Source: Symsagittifera roscoffensis
Lineage: Eukaryota; Xenacoelomorpha; Acoela; Convolutidae
NCBI RefSeq assembly: GCF_963678635.1
Contig: NC_087071.1
Span: 16,243,613 to 16,307,612 of the forward strand
DNA: 64,000 nt
Reading direction: 5' to 3'
The translations under genes and the position numbers were made by a program. The notes under the pieces are model-generated. The model was not told the origin of the DNA and did no database searches. It saw only the letters and a program-made list of their open reading frames with translations. This document shows, piece by piece, positions 13,001 through 28,000 of this stretch; position 1 is the first letter of the stretch, and each line of letters begins with the position of its first letter.

Positions 13001-16000
13001 CTATATTTTATGATTGGATAAATTAAATGTTTTACCAATTTAAAGTATTTAATATTAACCAATCATGATCCATCTAACTAACAACCCACTTATTTGTAAG
13101 TGCTGAAGTTACTTGTAATTTCAGCACCAGAGAGATTTGAATTTAACTTAGAAATTAGTTGGACTCTCCCGAGCACTTCAGCAGCCGCAATAAACCAGTA
13201 TACCCTAGATCTATTGAGCCTAGCAGAGACTAGTTAAACAACCTGAGACTAGATAGTATAAGAGTAAGATTAGGATCGGTATTAGACTAAGAAGTTGCAC
13301 GAATCTATCCGGCCGAAAATAAGATAGCGTGACGAGCAGACGGTGTACCCTATCCGAAATTACTCTATGAGTTAAACCTCGGTCCTAACTCATCTGGTGC
13401 GACCATAAGTCTCGAACAAGACCTTATTAGATTAGAATTAACCAAAATTAGATTAGAAATTAGACAAAAACATTTACAAAATGTTATACGACAATAATTT
13501 AATTGAAATGTCTCTCCGACTCAATAGATCCGAGCCAATATTCCGAACCATAATAGAACTACCCGGAATTGGAAGAAGACATCGAACCAAAGACGACATA
13601 CGACAAAGTAGAAACTTGCCGTATAGTTACATGATAGTTCGGCAAAAGCCAGAACAAACTTTTATATTTCGAATACTACTTGCAATGAATTTAGATTTCC
13701 ATTTGCAAACATAAAACCTTGAAGTAAATCTTCAAAATCATTTCAGGCGCTAAACAAAATTAATATTATACAATAACGATTGATAAAAAGATCTAAGATC
13801 GTTTTCCTAAAATTCTGCAGTATTATACAAAACATGTTTGAAAAATATTTATTGGAAAATAAAAATAAAAATTAGTAGCATGACAATAAATGGTTAGTAA
13901 TCATAAATCATCCTGTTGTTCCAGCTTCATCACCTAAAACATAACAGCAATCATCAACTCACTAACATCATAAAACACTAAATCTTTCCTTTACACAAAT
14001 TTAAAACTTTATTAAAACTTAAAGTCACTTAATTTAAAAACAGATCATCAAGGCTTATCCTTGGATCTTAAATCATTTTCTACTTAATTAAATTTCAAAC
14101 TTGATCATCAAGGCTTATCCTTGGATCAAACAGAACAACTTTGTTCTCCCCCACCCACTTAATTAGTGTCTAACGACCTCAAACGTCGATTCACTACCCA
14201 ACCCTTTCTAAAGACCTAAGACTAATAGAAATTTTTAAATAAAACTAATCATTCAAATTAGGATAAACAGTGAAGAACTTCGGTTATTCATCCTTCACTT
14301 GATCCCCCCTCTTACCAGACCCAGGATAAATCTTAGACTTAGTAAGTTTAAAATAGTATCTAACGAACTACTCGCGTTCTAATTATACCTGAACCTTGTG
14401 GATCGATTTACTATTCTCCAACCCTTGAACACAATCACTACCCCTAAGTAAGATTAAGTAAGTTAACACCTTAGCTTATACTAGTCACGAGAAAGTAAAA
14501 ATCATTCTTCGGAATCGATATACTTTTCTCTCCAACCCTAAACAAATAGACCCAGGTTAAGCTAACCAAAAAATCGTAAGAACTAACAGTTTAGGAAAAT
14601 AGAAATCATTTAACAACCTTTTGCACCCGTCATCCTAAACCTTATGTCATTTAAAAACCTAGGGAATAAACAAACAATCGTTTTACACAATTGTGAAATA
14701 GATAACAAAAAATACGACCTTGTAATCACACCTCATACACAAACAGTTGGATACATTCGCACAAAACGACAAACACTAAAGAGAAAAATAATAACTAAAC
14801 AAAGACAAATAACACGAAAAAGATTTTCAAAAAATCGAAACGCATTTTCAGAATCAGAAACCAACAGTTTAGACGAACTTTACAAACTAAAAGAATCAAT
14901 AGATAAAAATTACTCACAACACGATCAATTATATTTTTCTGACTCAGAAACAACTTCAAATTCATCACAAAGAGGAAAAAGAAGAATAAAAAAACAGTAC
15001 AAACACAAACCAGTACATCTATACAATTGGAATCAACCAATTCGACACATTAATAATTACATATTAACAGTCATTGAACGAAAAAATGAGTTCAACACAC
15101 ACCCCAGGTGACGAAACTCCAGATGATGATGAAATCTTTCCTTTTATAGTAGATGCAGATACTGATAGAGGACAACACATATTTTGTCAAAATTTACTCG
15201 TAAATTTATTTGAACCCGGAATTAGTCCATGTAAAACAGAGTTCCCCGATGTAAAAATCAAAAGACAAATCATAGATCACTATCTAAAAGATATATGCAA
15301 CATAACACAACAGTATGGAATCTACTCTATAGAATTCACTTCCCCAAACCATAATAATAGAACATATACTATTCAAACAGACGACCTTGATTTAGAATTT
15401 TCAAAAGTTTTTTCAGAATATATAAAAGACATCCAATACCATAACTCACAAAGAGCAAACTCCATTTTCACCAATGAAGTTTTCGCAATAATATATAGTT
15501 ATATTTCGATATTAGAAAATGAACTCCCATTAACAAATGTCTCACCGACAGAAACATCTAAACATCTAAGAGTACGACATGAAATCACACTACTCTCTAG
15601 TTATTTAAACATCATTAAAGAAAATTTCACGAAAGACGACGTTTCACAACATACCAAACACGATTTACAAAAAATTTTAGCATGGTTCATCATAGATTAT
15701 TTTACACACAATATTGATTTAATTGCACAAGCAAGAAAAAATTTTAGACCCCAAAATTCGAACGATGATACCGCTATCACAGAACAATCAGATTATGTTT
15801 GGGACCCCGAATGGTCTCATCCCGCATTTATAAACTTTCCACAATCAATCTCAAGTCAAGCAATAGGTACAATATCGTACATAAGAGATTATGTAAGAGT
15901 AATACCATTAACAATTGATGCAACACCATTAAACTATAATACATTTTTACCCGATACACAAAATAATAGTTTAAACTCTACAGTTATACACAATGAAAAT

Positions 16001-19000
16001 CTCAATGGAACTAGGAATCTTACTCAACAAGATATCCAGACACCATCACACTTCATAAATGAAGAAATTGTACACACAACAACTACACAACAAAGTATTT
16101 CACCAATACGCCCAAATTTAACAACACCAAGAAATACAAATCCTTCACAAACACAGGTAACCTTACAATCAACCGTTAAACCTTCGGTTGCCCCTAAATA
16201 TTCACATATGGATTACCAAACATACAAACCCATGACAATACCATCAAAAACACGCAAAACATTCACTAGAAACAACTTTGCAGACCATAATTATAATTAT
16301 ACACATCCATCAAAAACAAATTATAAACCACAAAGAAATTTTAATCAATATACAAAACCTCGAAACTGGGATAACCCAACGGCCCAATATAATTCCACAA
16401 ATTTTCAACCAAATCCTCCACAGGATCGCAGTGAAAATTACCCATTTTTTCAACAAAATAAAAATAAAAAACAAACATCTTATCAAATGGATTATTTATC
16501 CTCAGATGAAGATTTCTTACAACCAGATATATTTGCACCAAATACTCAAGAATATCGTAGACAAGGAATACAGAAAACACGTACAAACCATAGAAATTTT
16601 TCTCCACAATCAATAGATGCACAATATCAACAACCAATTCAACAACAAAATCCAATTAATATACAATCTTTTCAACCAATTCAACAACAAAATCCAATGA
16701 CTACACACTCGTATCAACCATCACAAATGCAAAATGAAATACCACTCCCGTATTATCTTCAACAACATGAAATAACAAGAAACCAACTTTCAAATTTTTC
16801 TCAAATGCCAAATGCAGCTGAATCATTACAAATGACAATGAATCCATACCTTATGGGTGGATCATCAATAACATCAAATAAACCCTTAATGGTTTTCACA
16901 GGAACAGACCCTGAATACTCTGTAGAAGATTACTTAAATGCAGTAACAGCAAATTTAATTTTAAATATTGGACCTGAACCAATTAACACGCCACTACATC
17001 AAAACTGGATACATCGACGCACAGCGTTGATACAAACAACCTTAGATGGCGCAGCCCAAAAATGGTTTTCAGTACTACCTCAAGAAATAAAATCAAACTG
17101 GAAAAGATTTACACAAGAATTTTCAAAAATGTTTGACTCCGAAAGAAACAAACAACAACAAAGAGTATTATGCAATGAAATTCGCAGATTACCAAACGAA
17201 ACCATCAAGCAAATAGCAGTAAGAATCGAAACACTAGTTCGAAAAGCATATTCACTAAATACGCACGACTATAAAAACACAAAGATGACAGAAATCTTAA
17301 TGATGACCTTAACACCACAATTAAGGAAAATAGCAATAAAAAAGAGAGCATCACATCCTTCTTCAATTCGAGAACCCGATTTAGATTTTAGAAAACTAGT
17401 AGACAAACTAGAACAAGCAGAAATCACAATGAAATTAGAAGAAACGGAAAATCTGAAATTACAATACGTTAACAAAATTGAAACGACTTCCACTAATATT
17501 AATAATATACAGGAATCAGAAACAGATCTCGTTGAAAAAATCACTGAAATACTCAATATTTACGAAAAGAACCCGAACTTTAAAGGCAAACCATCTTTCA
17601 AAAAATGGTGTAATTATTGCCGACGATACGGACATAGTATTTCCGAATGTAGACAAAAACAACAAGATAGTCAAAATAAACCTCAAAAATACAAAGAACC
17701 AAATAAATCATTTTATCAATACATGAAAAAAGATCAAAACCTACCAAACAAAAATGTATACAGCAACAACAGTTCAGGAAAACCACTCCCAAACAATACA
17801 AGCTATACAAGAAATCAATCTCCATATAACTCAAGTTATAGAGGAAGATCACCAGAACGAAGAAACACGTATAATTCATCACAAAATCACTACAATAGAC
17901 CGAATAGTCGAAATAACTACTCCAGATCAAATTCAAATACACAACGATTTGTTTCTAGATCTAATTCTCAATCAAGAAATAACTATTATCCAAACAACCA
18001 ATCACGAAATTCATCATACAATAGGAATAGAAACTACTCCTATAATCGAAACAGAAGTTATTCAAACAACCGAAACCAGAATTACCCGAACAACCGATCA
18101 AGGAATAACTCATATAATAGATCGAACTATAACAGACCAAACAATAATTACCAAAACAGATCGCGAAATAATTCACAAAACCGACACCCAAGTTATAATA
18201 ATCGCTATCGAAATTATTCCCAATCACCACACCGAAATAATAATCACTACAATAACTCTAATAATCGTCACAGAAGCAGTACACCTAAACATCAAAGACA
18301 AATCAATCAAGTACAAGCTAACCCAGAAACAACATCAGACCCTCCAGGTATTGATGACACAGTAACTGATACGTTACAACTCAATCAAATAAACTGTACA
18401 TCATCAGATTCAGAAAGTGATACTGAAAACACTCTTGATATCAATATGATAAAAGTCGAAAATGACTATGAATCTGTCATATATGAACAACCCTTTCCAT
18501 CACATATATATGAAAATCAATCACAAATTCTTCAAAATCATTACACTACACCCATAAATTCCACACCAACAACGCAAGAAACAAATGCAAAAAATACTAC
18601 AGAACAACCCAATCAAAATGTCAAAACAAAATGCTTGAATACAAACCATATCTACCAGAATATACAAAAAGAACAACCCAAAGAAAAAATTTGGACAATA
18701 CCATTTCTCTTAGAAAGCTCAAGAAATAAAGAATTTCAACCACCAGACCTTGAAATAGATTTTTTAATTGATTCAGGAGCAGAATCAAACATAATAAACA
18801 TTCCCACATGGAATGAAATAAAAATCTTACACCCAAAGCTAACACCTCTTGAAACCTCCAGCAAGCTAGCGACAGCACAAGGATCAACATTGATAAACTA
18901 CGGAAAAATCCAATTATTTCTCCTCCCTACCAGAACAATGGAGCAAAGCAAAATTCTAAACAAGCCATTTAAACAAATATTCCATATCACTGATATTAAA

Positions 19001-22000
19001 TATAATATCATTGGAATACCATTTATTTCGAAGTATATACCGACAATTAACATACTAAATAGTAAAATATTAATCAAAGATAAATATACAAAAACAAAAG
19101 ACACATCCTTAACATTTTTTCAAAGATTAAATAAACAACCACCATTCTTTTCAAAATTTTATCCGATATTTAATCAACAAAGAAAACACCTGAAACCACT
19201 ATCAGGAAACATATATAATTTTTCAATAAAACAAGTTCATCAATATGATAAAGAACAAAACAAACAAAAATTTTATATGTCAGATTTTGAATTCAAACCT
19301 ATTCATAAATTTTTCAAAATCACAATCTCTTCAATAAAATATTTGAAAAATTCGAATTCAGATATTATTTCTTTACATGTTTATAACAACACACCTTACC
19401 AAGTAACATTACCATTAGGACTTTTAGGATATTGTGAAACCAACGCTACAATATCACCAATACACGAAAAAGCCTATCGCGTAAATAATATACTCCAATT
19501 ACTAGATATTTGCCAATCTACAATTCTTAATGAACAATTATCTATAAACAATATAATAAGTAACGAAAACAGAAATACGGATTATTTCACAAAAACTCCA
19601 TATTTCAAACCTACATTCAACATCAGTAACTACACAGAGAACCAACAGAAATTTTTAACAATGTTTAATTTCCAACATTCACAAATAACACAAGACGAAT
19701 TCGAAAAGTTAGCCAAACAGCTAATTAAATATTCATCAGTCTATGCAACATCAAAATTCGATGTTGGAAAAATCAGTTCATCACTACATCTCCCATTAAA
19801 ACCAGACGCAGTTTTCAAAAAACAGAGAGCAAGTAAAGTACCAATTCACTTACATGATAAAGTAAACAGATTACTCGATATTTTAGAGCAATACAACATT
19901 ATATCACCAGTTAATAAAGAAGAACAACCAAAAGGCAACACATTCATCAACCCCGTTATCATTCTAGCTAAAGGAGAATCATTAAAAATCGTTCTCGATG
20001 CTAGATACCTCAATTCACTCATAGATGAATCAAAATGCAATTGGCCCATCGAACCAATACAAGTTATTTTAACAAAAATAAACGGCAAATACTTCACAAC
20101 CGCCGACATGAATAGTGCATACAATCAAATGCCACTAGATGAACAATAACGACGTTTAACACAATTTGTTATCGGAAACCAACAATATGAATTCAACCGC
20201 TTATTCTATGGAATATCCATAGGACCAGCAGCATTTTCAGCTTTTATGAGCAAAATTTTTAGACCACTAATACTCAAGAAAAACGCAATCACCTATTTAG
20301 ACGATGTTTTTATGCAATCACAAACAAAAGATGAAATGTTCAAAGTTTTAGAACAATATCATCAGATACTTCAGAACGAAAATCTGAAGGCCGCCCCCGA
20401 TAAATCACACTTCTTTTTGACAAGAGTTAAATTCTTAGGACATAACATAGAAAGAAAAACAATCACTCCACTGAAATCACGCATTGACGCTATTCAAAAA
20501 CTTCAACCACCAACAAATAAAAAGAAAATCCAAGAATTCCTTGGAATGTTAAACTTTTTAAGTAAATATGTTTATAAAATGCAATTATATCTACGACCAT
20601 TTTACAACATCCTTAGACAACAAAATAATTTTGAATGGAATACAGAACATCAAGCACGATTCGAAGAAATAAAGAAACTTTTAACTGAACAAATTTCAAA
20701 CACAATTCCAGACCCTGATCAACCATTTTATGCAATGTGCGATGCTTCGAACTTTGGCATCGGCGCAGCATTATTACAATCACATAATGGTACAAATAAA
20801 ATGAATCTCATATCAGCAAATTCTCGATTATTCACTCAAGCAGAGCTACGACTCTCAACTCTAATGAGAGAATGTACAGCCATAATATATACACTGACAG
20901 AATATGAATTTCTGATACTTGGATCAAAGCATCCAACAGTTTTATTCACAGACCACAAACCCATCATTTTTCTTTTCACACAGAAATCTAACCCAAACCA
21001 CCGAGTTTACAGATTTCAACTAATTCTAATGAAATTTCCAAACTTACATATAGTTTGGACTGCAGGAAAAAATCTTGCATTACCAGACACCTTAAGTCGA
21101 AATACACCACCTGAATTACTTACACGAAAAACAACAGTTGAAATACCCAAAAATATAAAATTCTACCTTGCAGAAAACGAAACATCACCCCGATTGGAAT
21201 GCAAATATGCAGTAAAAACTGATATTGAACAATCACAAATAAATAGTTTACAACATTTTCCACTTTATTTAGATTGTCAAAATAATCATTATGAAGTTGA
21301 CTTACTTGGAACATCAACTTTCAAACCAATCCCATATTCTCAATGGATAAAAAATAACACCCAACAAAAACGAACAAAACAACACCTACCTAAAAAAGAC
21401 CATTTTCCATTAATTGAAAAAGAAGATTTAACTGATAAAATAAATTTATCAGGACCACAAACAAATGATTCAAAATACACAATAAATCAAGTTTTTGACC
21501 TTCACGACCCACTTGATACAATACCATTATCTAAATTAGAAATCGAAAACATTTTTCTCCCCCCAACAGAAACAATTACAATTTCAACACTGAAACAATA
21601 TCAAAACCTTGACCCAGTAATTCGACAACTAAAATCATGGCACAAATATAAAACTAAACCTATCAAAGCAGATTCAACCATTCTAGGAAACAAAACACTC
21701 CTCCGATACTTTCGCAAGTTTAACAATACAACAATTAACGAAAATACAGACCTTTTAGAGTACAACCTTAATGAATCTACAGTTCCCTGTCTCCCTATAA
21801 GTATGATTCTTATAGCTTTTAATATTTCACATACACAAAACATTAAAGGACACTCTGGATCAGAGAAAACATATTCAAATTTTATACAAAATTTTTACTT
21901 CCCAAATGCACCAATTTGGATAAAAGTACTATGCAATGATTGTATAGTATGTCAATTAAATAAACCTTACCCAAATCAAAAACAAATAGCACAAAAACAA

Positions 22001-25000
22001 GATTTTAAAGGACAAAGTTTATACTTTAATCATCGTATCTCATTTGATACTAAAGGACCAATTTCACCCTCATCAGAAGGAAACTCCTACATTATGGTAA
22101 TTGTTGACGCATTTACACATTACGTAGCACTTAACCCAGTACCACATTGTAACGCTTATTACGCATACACAACACTTTATGAACACTGGATAGCAAAATT
22201 TGGACTACCAGAAATTTTAGTCACAGACAATGGTACAGAATTCATAAATAATGAAATAATAACACTATGTCATTTATACAACATTAAACACAAACCACGT
22301 ACATCTCATGCACCTTGGACAAACGGCTTAGTCGAAGGTATGAACCGTTCACTACAAGAATATCTTAGATGTATCATCAACGGAAATGATACCAAATATA
22401 CCGAATGGTCAGCAGATGTAAAATTATTTCCATTAGCATATAATTCACAAATCACGACAACTTTAGGAATGTCACCATACGAAATGGTTTTCAACCAAAA
22501 GCCACGCAAACCAATAATGTTTACAGCAAATTCCCATAAAAACGCACAAGGTTATTGTCAACCAAATAAAGACTCAATTTGTTATAACCTACCATTACAT
22601 ACGCACGATGAAGATCATTTTCATCACCCACAAATCCTTAAATTAGCCTCCGGTACACACACCGAATGGATTTTAAATAGAGATAAGAAACACAATGAAA
22701 TTTACCAAAAAATAACGAAAAAGTTATTACAAAGACAAAACATAAATGAACAAATCAATTCACGTTTTACACCAGCTTCCGATTTAAAAATTGGAACATT
22801 TGTTTTAATACCTAATTTTAATACTCAAAAAGGAATTTCTAAAAAATTACAACCCCTCCGAAAAGGACCCTATCAAATAATTGCAAAACCCACAGATGTC
22901 ACATATAAAATTATCGACTCAAACAAAAAAGAAATCGTTCAGCATCGAAACAACCTATTACCTTATTACCCAAAAGAATACGCACTCCGCGAATTAACCC
23001 AATTATATTCTTTCACAGGATTAAAAATTATTCAAAACGAACCACATCTGAAAAACACAGAACAAAATGATAACCCCACCGAAAATCAAAACACAAAACC
23101 AATCGCTACCAAAAACAATACACAAAACCATAAAGAATCTCCAAAACAAAGAAAAAATAGAAAAATGACAGAACAAATAATACCCCAAGAAGAAATAGAC
23201 AAATCAGAACATAAAAAGACAACAAGACTCCGAAATCAACCACGTAAAAACTACAAAATGTTCATCCCCCAATCTAAAATATTAAAGAAAGTAGAATTTA
23301 AAAAGTAATTTTAAGATTTTATACTTCACAATCTTGAAACCTCCGTAACATTTTTCATTTTAATTTTTCAAAATAACATGCTCACAAAGTACGCAATAGT
23401 TCTAGTTCAAAATAGACCAATAGGATTCATCCAATCCGCCACTTTCTCTAACTCAAACTAAGATCAATTAGACGAATAATCTAGAACTCCAGGCACATCT
23501 CTAACTATAACTTTACAACCTCCAGGTCAAAAATAAGCAAACCACTCCAACTTGACAGTTAAAATAAATATCACCATAATACCGTACCCCTCCCTTATCT
23601 AATAACCCAAAGATCAACAATATTTCCCCAACTCAGACCACGAATACCCCCAAAACAAATTTGATAACTTAGCCTAAAGTAACAAAATGAAAATTTTAAT
23701 TAGCCTAAAGTATAAAAATCTCGCCATACCCCGGATCATTTGACAAACAAAAATAAAGAAAAAGACGACCTCCCAGTCACCATGAAAATTGCCCCCAACA
23801 ATTTTTTACGAAACTCAACCCACTTGTCAAAAAACTAATAAATAATTCGACCACACTAGAAAATCGCCTCAAACAGCAAAAAATATTCGACAAAGAGATC
23901 ATTTCTTAAATGCTTTTCTCTCAAACAGTCGCTCAAATATTTATCAATTTTAAACATTTTTTTTCAATACTTCAAGTCTTTATAATCTTTCTTTTTGATA
24001 TCATCGAATCTTTTCTAATAATCATAATAATTTTTTGTAACATTTTTTTAATTTTCTACACAATAATTGAACTATTCCTCCAACTTTCCAAAACCCTTGA
24101 ATATATCCACAGGTACGATTTTAACAACTTGTCTAAATGATACGAACAATTTTCAGTAGAACTGATATTTTTTTATTGTTTGTAATTTTCATAACATTTC
24201 TATCATCCCTCATTTTGACAATATGTAAATGTATAAAGAAAGCAATCATTACATTTGCCCTAGCAACAATTTTTCTAATTCTTTTTTTAGAAGAATATTA
24301 TAATAAACATAAACCCTCTCACTAAAGTAACAATTCAAAAATCCATCAAAAATTGCTACCCAACAGTCACATAATCAGTCTTCACCGACATCATCCCAAG
24401 ATAACCCAACACCACCATCAACTACTCAAAATCCTCAAACATCTACACGAATTTCTTTTCAAGACAATCCATACACCTTTGAAGAAAGGCACGCTCGTTT
24501 ATCTGAACCACTAGAACCAGTTCAACGACAAGCATCCCTAAGTGAACCAACATATAATCTATACCCAACACTACCACAAGAACTAAGTAGAATACGAAAC
24601 CTTAGTCAAAACCAAAACACAGCAGAAATAAATAGACAAATTATACATCCTCGACGAAATAGAAATTTTCAAACTCCCCGAGTTCATTTTGATATACCTC
24701 AATCCCCAACACAAACCACTCCAGAAAACACCACTGGTATCACACCAGAAACTCCTACACTTTTCTCACAACGAAGCACTTCAAGTCTACCTTCAGACTA
24801 CTTAGGTTCAACACCAACATCTGAACAGATACGTGAAAATCCTTTTAACCCCCCAAACCTAACATCACGACTGCCATATTGGACTACAAATTCATTCACA
24901 CAAGGTGAACCAAATTTAGTCAATGACCCCATAGACATTTCTACGGATACAACAACATCCTCATCACTACCAGAAACATTATCACTACCATCAACACCAT

Positions 25001-28000
25001 CAATAAGTCAATTTTCACCACTACCCTTTAACTTAAATTTTCCAAATAATCTCGACGCCAGATATCGAGAACAATCATCAATAAATATTCCTTTAAGATT
25101 AGATTGGAATACATTCACAGCACCTCCACCACTATTTGGACAACATCAAGAAAGTAACCGCCTTCATAACTGGGCACTTAATAGATTACAATATCGCCAA
25201 GATATTCACAACGATATCCGTGATCACAATATTCAAATACTCCAACAAAACAGTTTACAATTAAAATTTGAAATCACAGTTAAGTTAAATAATATTACCC
25301 AACATCCCTACCCATTAAATCCACCTAACATAACAGCTCAATCACTACCACCACCGTTTATAACTACTGAAGTAATATACAAATACGACAGATACACTAA
25401 AAACACAATTGGTTACATTACATTTTATAATCCATACTCAGGATTATCATACACATGTATATTCTAAAATTATTAATTTTTCTCCAAACCCTTTTCCTAA
25501 TAACCTCAAATCAAAACATAAACCCTTCCCCTCGTACAGGACCACAAGATTTATTAGTAACACATTACGATTGCGAAGAAAATGAACAAAAAACACTACA
25601 TAAATATGCAATCAATCAAGTATCACAATGTGAAACAGAACCACAAGCTATAGAAACCACAGATATAATAGCAACACTCTATTCAAAAGCCCGAGCAACA
25701 ACAGTTACAGGTTATAAATTCACAGCAACATTTTCCGAAAAGAAAGTACATTGTTCACAAGTCTCGAACGGAAACAAAAACCGACTTGACCATGAATCAT
25801 TCTATCAAAGTAATATAGAACGTCTTTTACATCTCAATCCCGACGATTGTAAAAATGAATTACTTAGACTAAACATCACAAAAAATAAAAACTCCCAAAG
25901 AAAGTTAGTTAATTTTCAAGTTTTTTCAGATTCTGTACATCAATCACAACTTGAAAGACACCAAGGACATATAAGACTAGACGAAAAATACCCGTATAAC
26001 GGCGCACACGGACGATTAACCTATGACCTACATGATAAACACTGGATACCACACATTGGTATAAATAACCCATCAAACTGCAAAGCAGACACAAAAAATA
26101 AAGGATACCAAGAAATAATGTTTTTCGATTGGAAAATACAACTCGAAAAAATACAACTCACACGAGATTTATCTGATAATACAATGATCTATCAAGGAAT
26201 CCGACTACCTTGTAAAAATGATCAAGGATATTGCGACCCTACAACGAGAACACAAGCAACAATTGTTTGGTTCCCCGAAGACACATGTACAACATTTCAA
26301 GTAGCAAAAATACACGCTCGTATGATAAAATTTCACGAAAAATATTTCATACAATCAATTCCATATGAACAAGTCCATCCATCACGCAAACTAAGTTCCG
26401 ATTTTAGAAACATAGACAATATAGAAAATAAATTGACACGTTTTCAAATATATCAAGAAACAGAACTTGCATGTAAATACAGGAATCCACTTCACAGAAC
26501 ACAATACTCTGAAATATTAGTTGAATATGAAAAAGGATTCGACATGACCACTGGTAAAGTAAAAATCGACCCATACGCCACAGGTCATCCTCTAAACGAA
26601 GGAACATCCTATATACCAGTTAATTTTGAAAAAAGCAACGGACAACCTGGTGGACATCTAAAACCTTATGACACCAGAAGCACACGCTTACAAGAATTAT
26701 CACTAATGAATACTACATATTTTGGTAATATCCACTATGATATTCATTTGGATATGAAACTAGACTATACAATTAGCCGCATTTTTCAAGAAATGTCACT
26801 CTCTGAATTAGAAACACTACATCAACTATGCGAATTAGAACGAACACAAATATTACAATCACTTGCACTAGCAGTACTAAAAATACCCTACGCAGGATAC
26901 TTATTATCAGGAAATAGATCAAATTTTTTAGACTACGAAGGAAACATCTTATGGTTTTATACTTGTACTAAAAAAGTATCACCACTATACGTTTTTGAAG
27001 ATAAACGATGTTATAAAAGAATTCCTATCTTTTATAAGAATAAAGTACATTTCGTGGATACACTTTCACGAAGAACCTATTTCTGGGATACCGCAGTCCC
27101 ATGTGGATCAGAAAATAGCCACAATGTAGTACAACTAAACCCTGATGAAAACAAATATTATCTTCTCACTCCATATCCCACATTAATGCAATCACTCAAA
27201 AAATTTTCACCAGAAAGCATTCGCGCTATTGCTCGAAACCCAAATATAGACTTACAATCAATAGGAATCTATTCAAAATCAGATATTCAACATCACATTA
27301 GAACACAACAATTCCAAGAATTATTAACACAAATGGACACTATACAAAGACAATCAATAGACCAAAACTTACGCAAACTTGCAGAAACCGCAGGATTTGC
27401 CGATATCTACACGCAAGACTATAGCGGATATTTTAAAGACATAAAAGATTATATATATCTAAACGGCGAAAAATACCGTCCCCAAGATATATCACCAATT
27501 AACATTTTTAGCTTTGTTACACTCAAAAATGAAATCCTAGATTTTCTAGGATGGCCCTACTACATCTTAGAAAAATTGACTATTTTATACGCAATGTTTA
27601 ACTTTATTGGATTTCTTTTCTCACTCTTAAAAGGAATCTACAATACATGTGCTATACACACACAAGTAAACAGACAAGCAAGCGTAGCACGCATACTCTT
27701 TGCAGGATTTTTTGGAATTTTTTCCACATCTATAAATAAAATTCTTTTAGACGCACAAATAAAAGAATATAACACAAAAATAACAACACGACAAAATACA
27801 TACGACGAAGAACATAACAATGTCGACACACAGCCAACGGCACCACAATTACCACCCCTACCAAATAACCATCCACTATCCCTAGCCCCGCGAAATTTTA
27901 GAAATTTAGCAATCACACATAATCCAAATTTTCGACTCACCACATCACAAAGTCCCGTCCAACATATAATGACACATCCATCACAAGATGATAATACTTA

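Noticed and set aside
17754..18365. 203-codon Ile/Thr-rich frame within gag
   Set aside because: It is the shifted reading of the Asn/Arg/Ser repeat tract, open only because of that bias.
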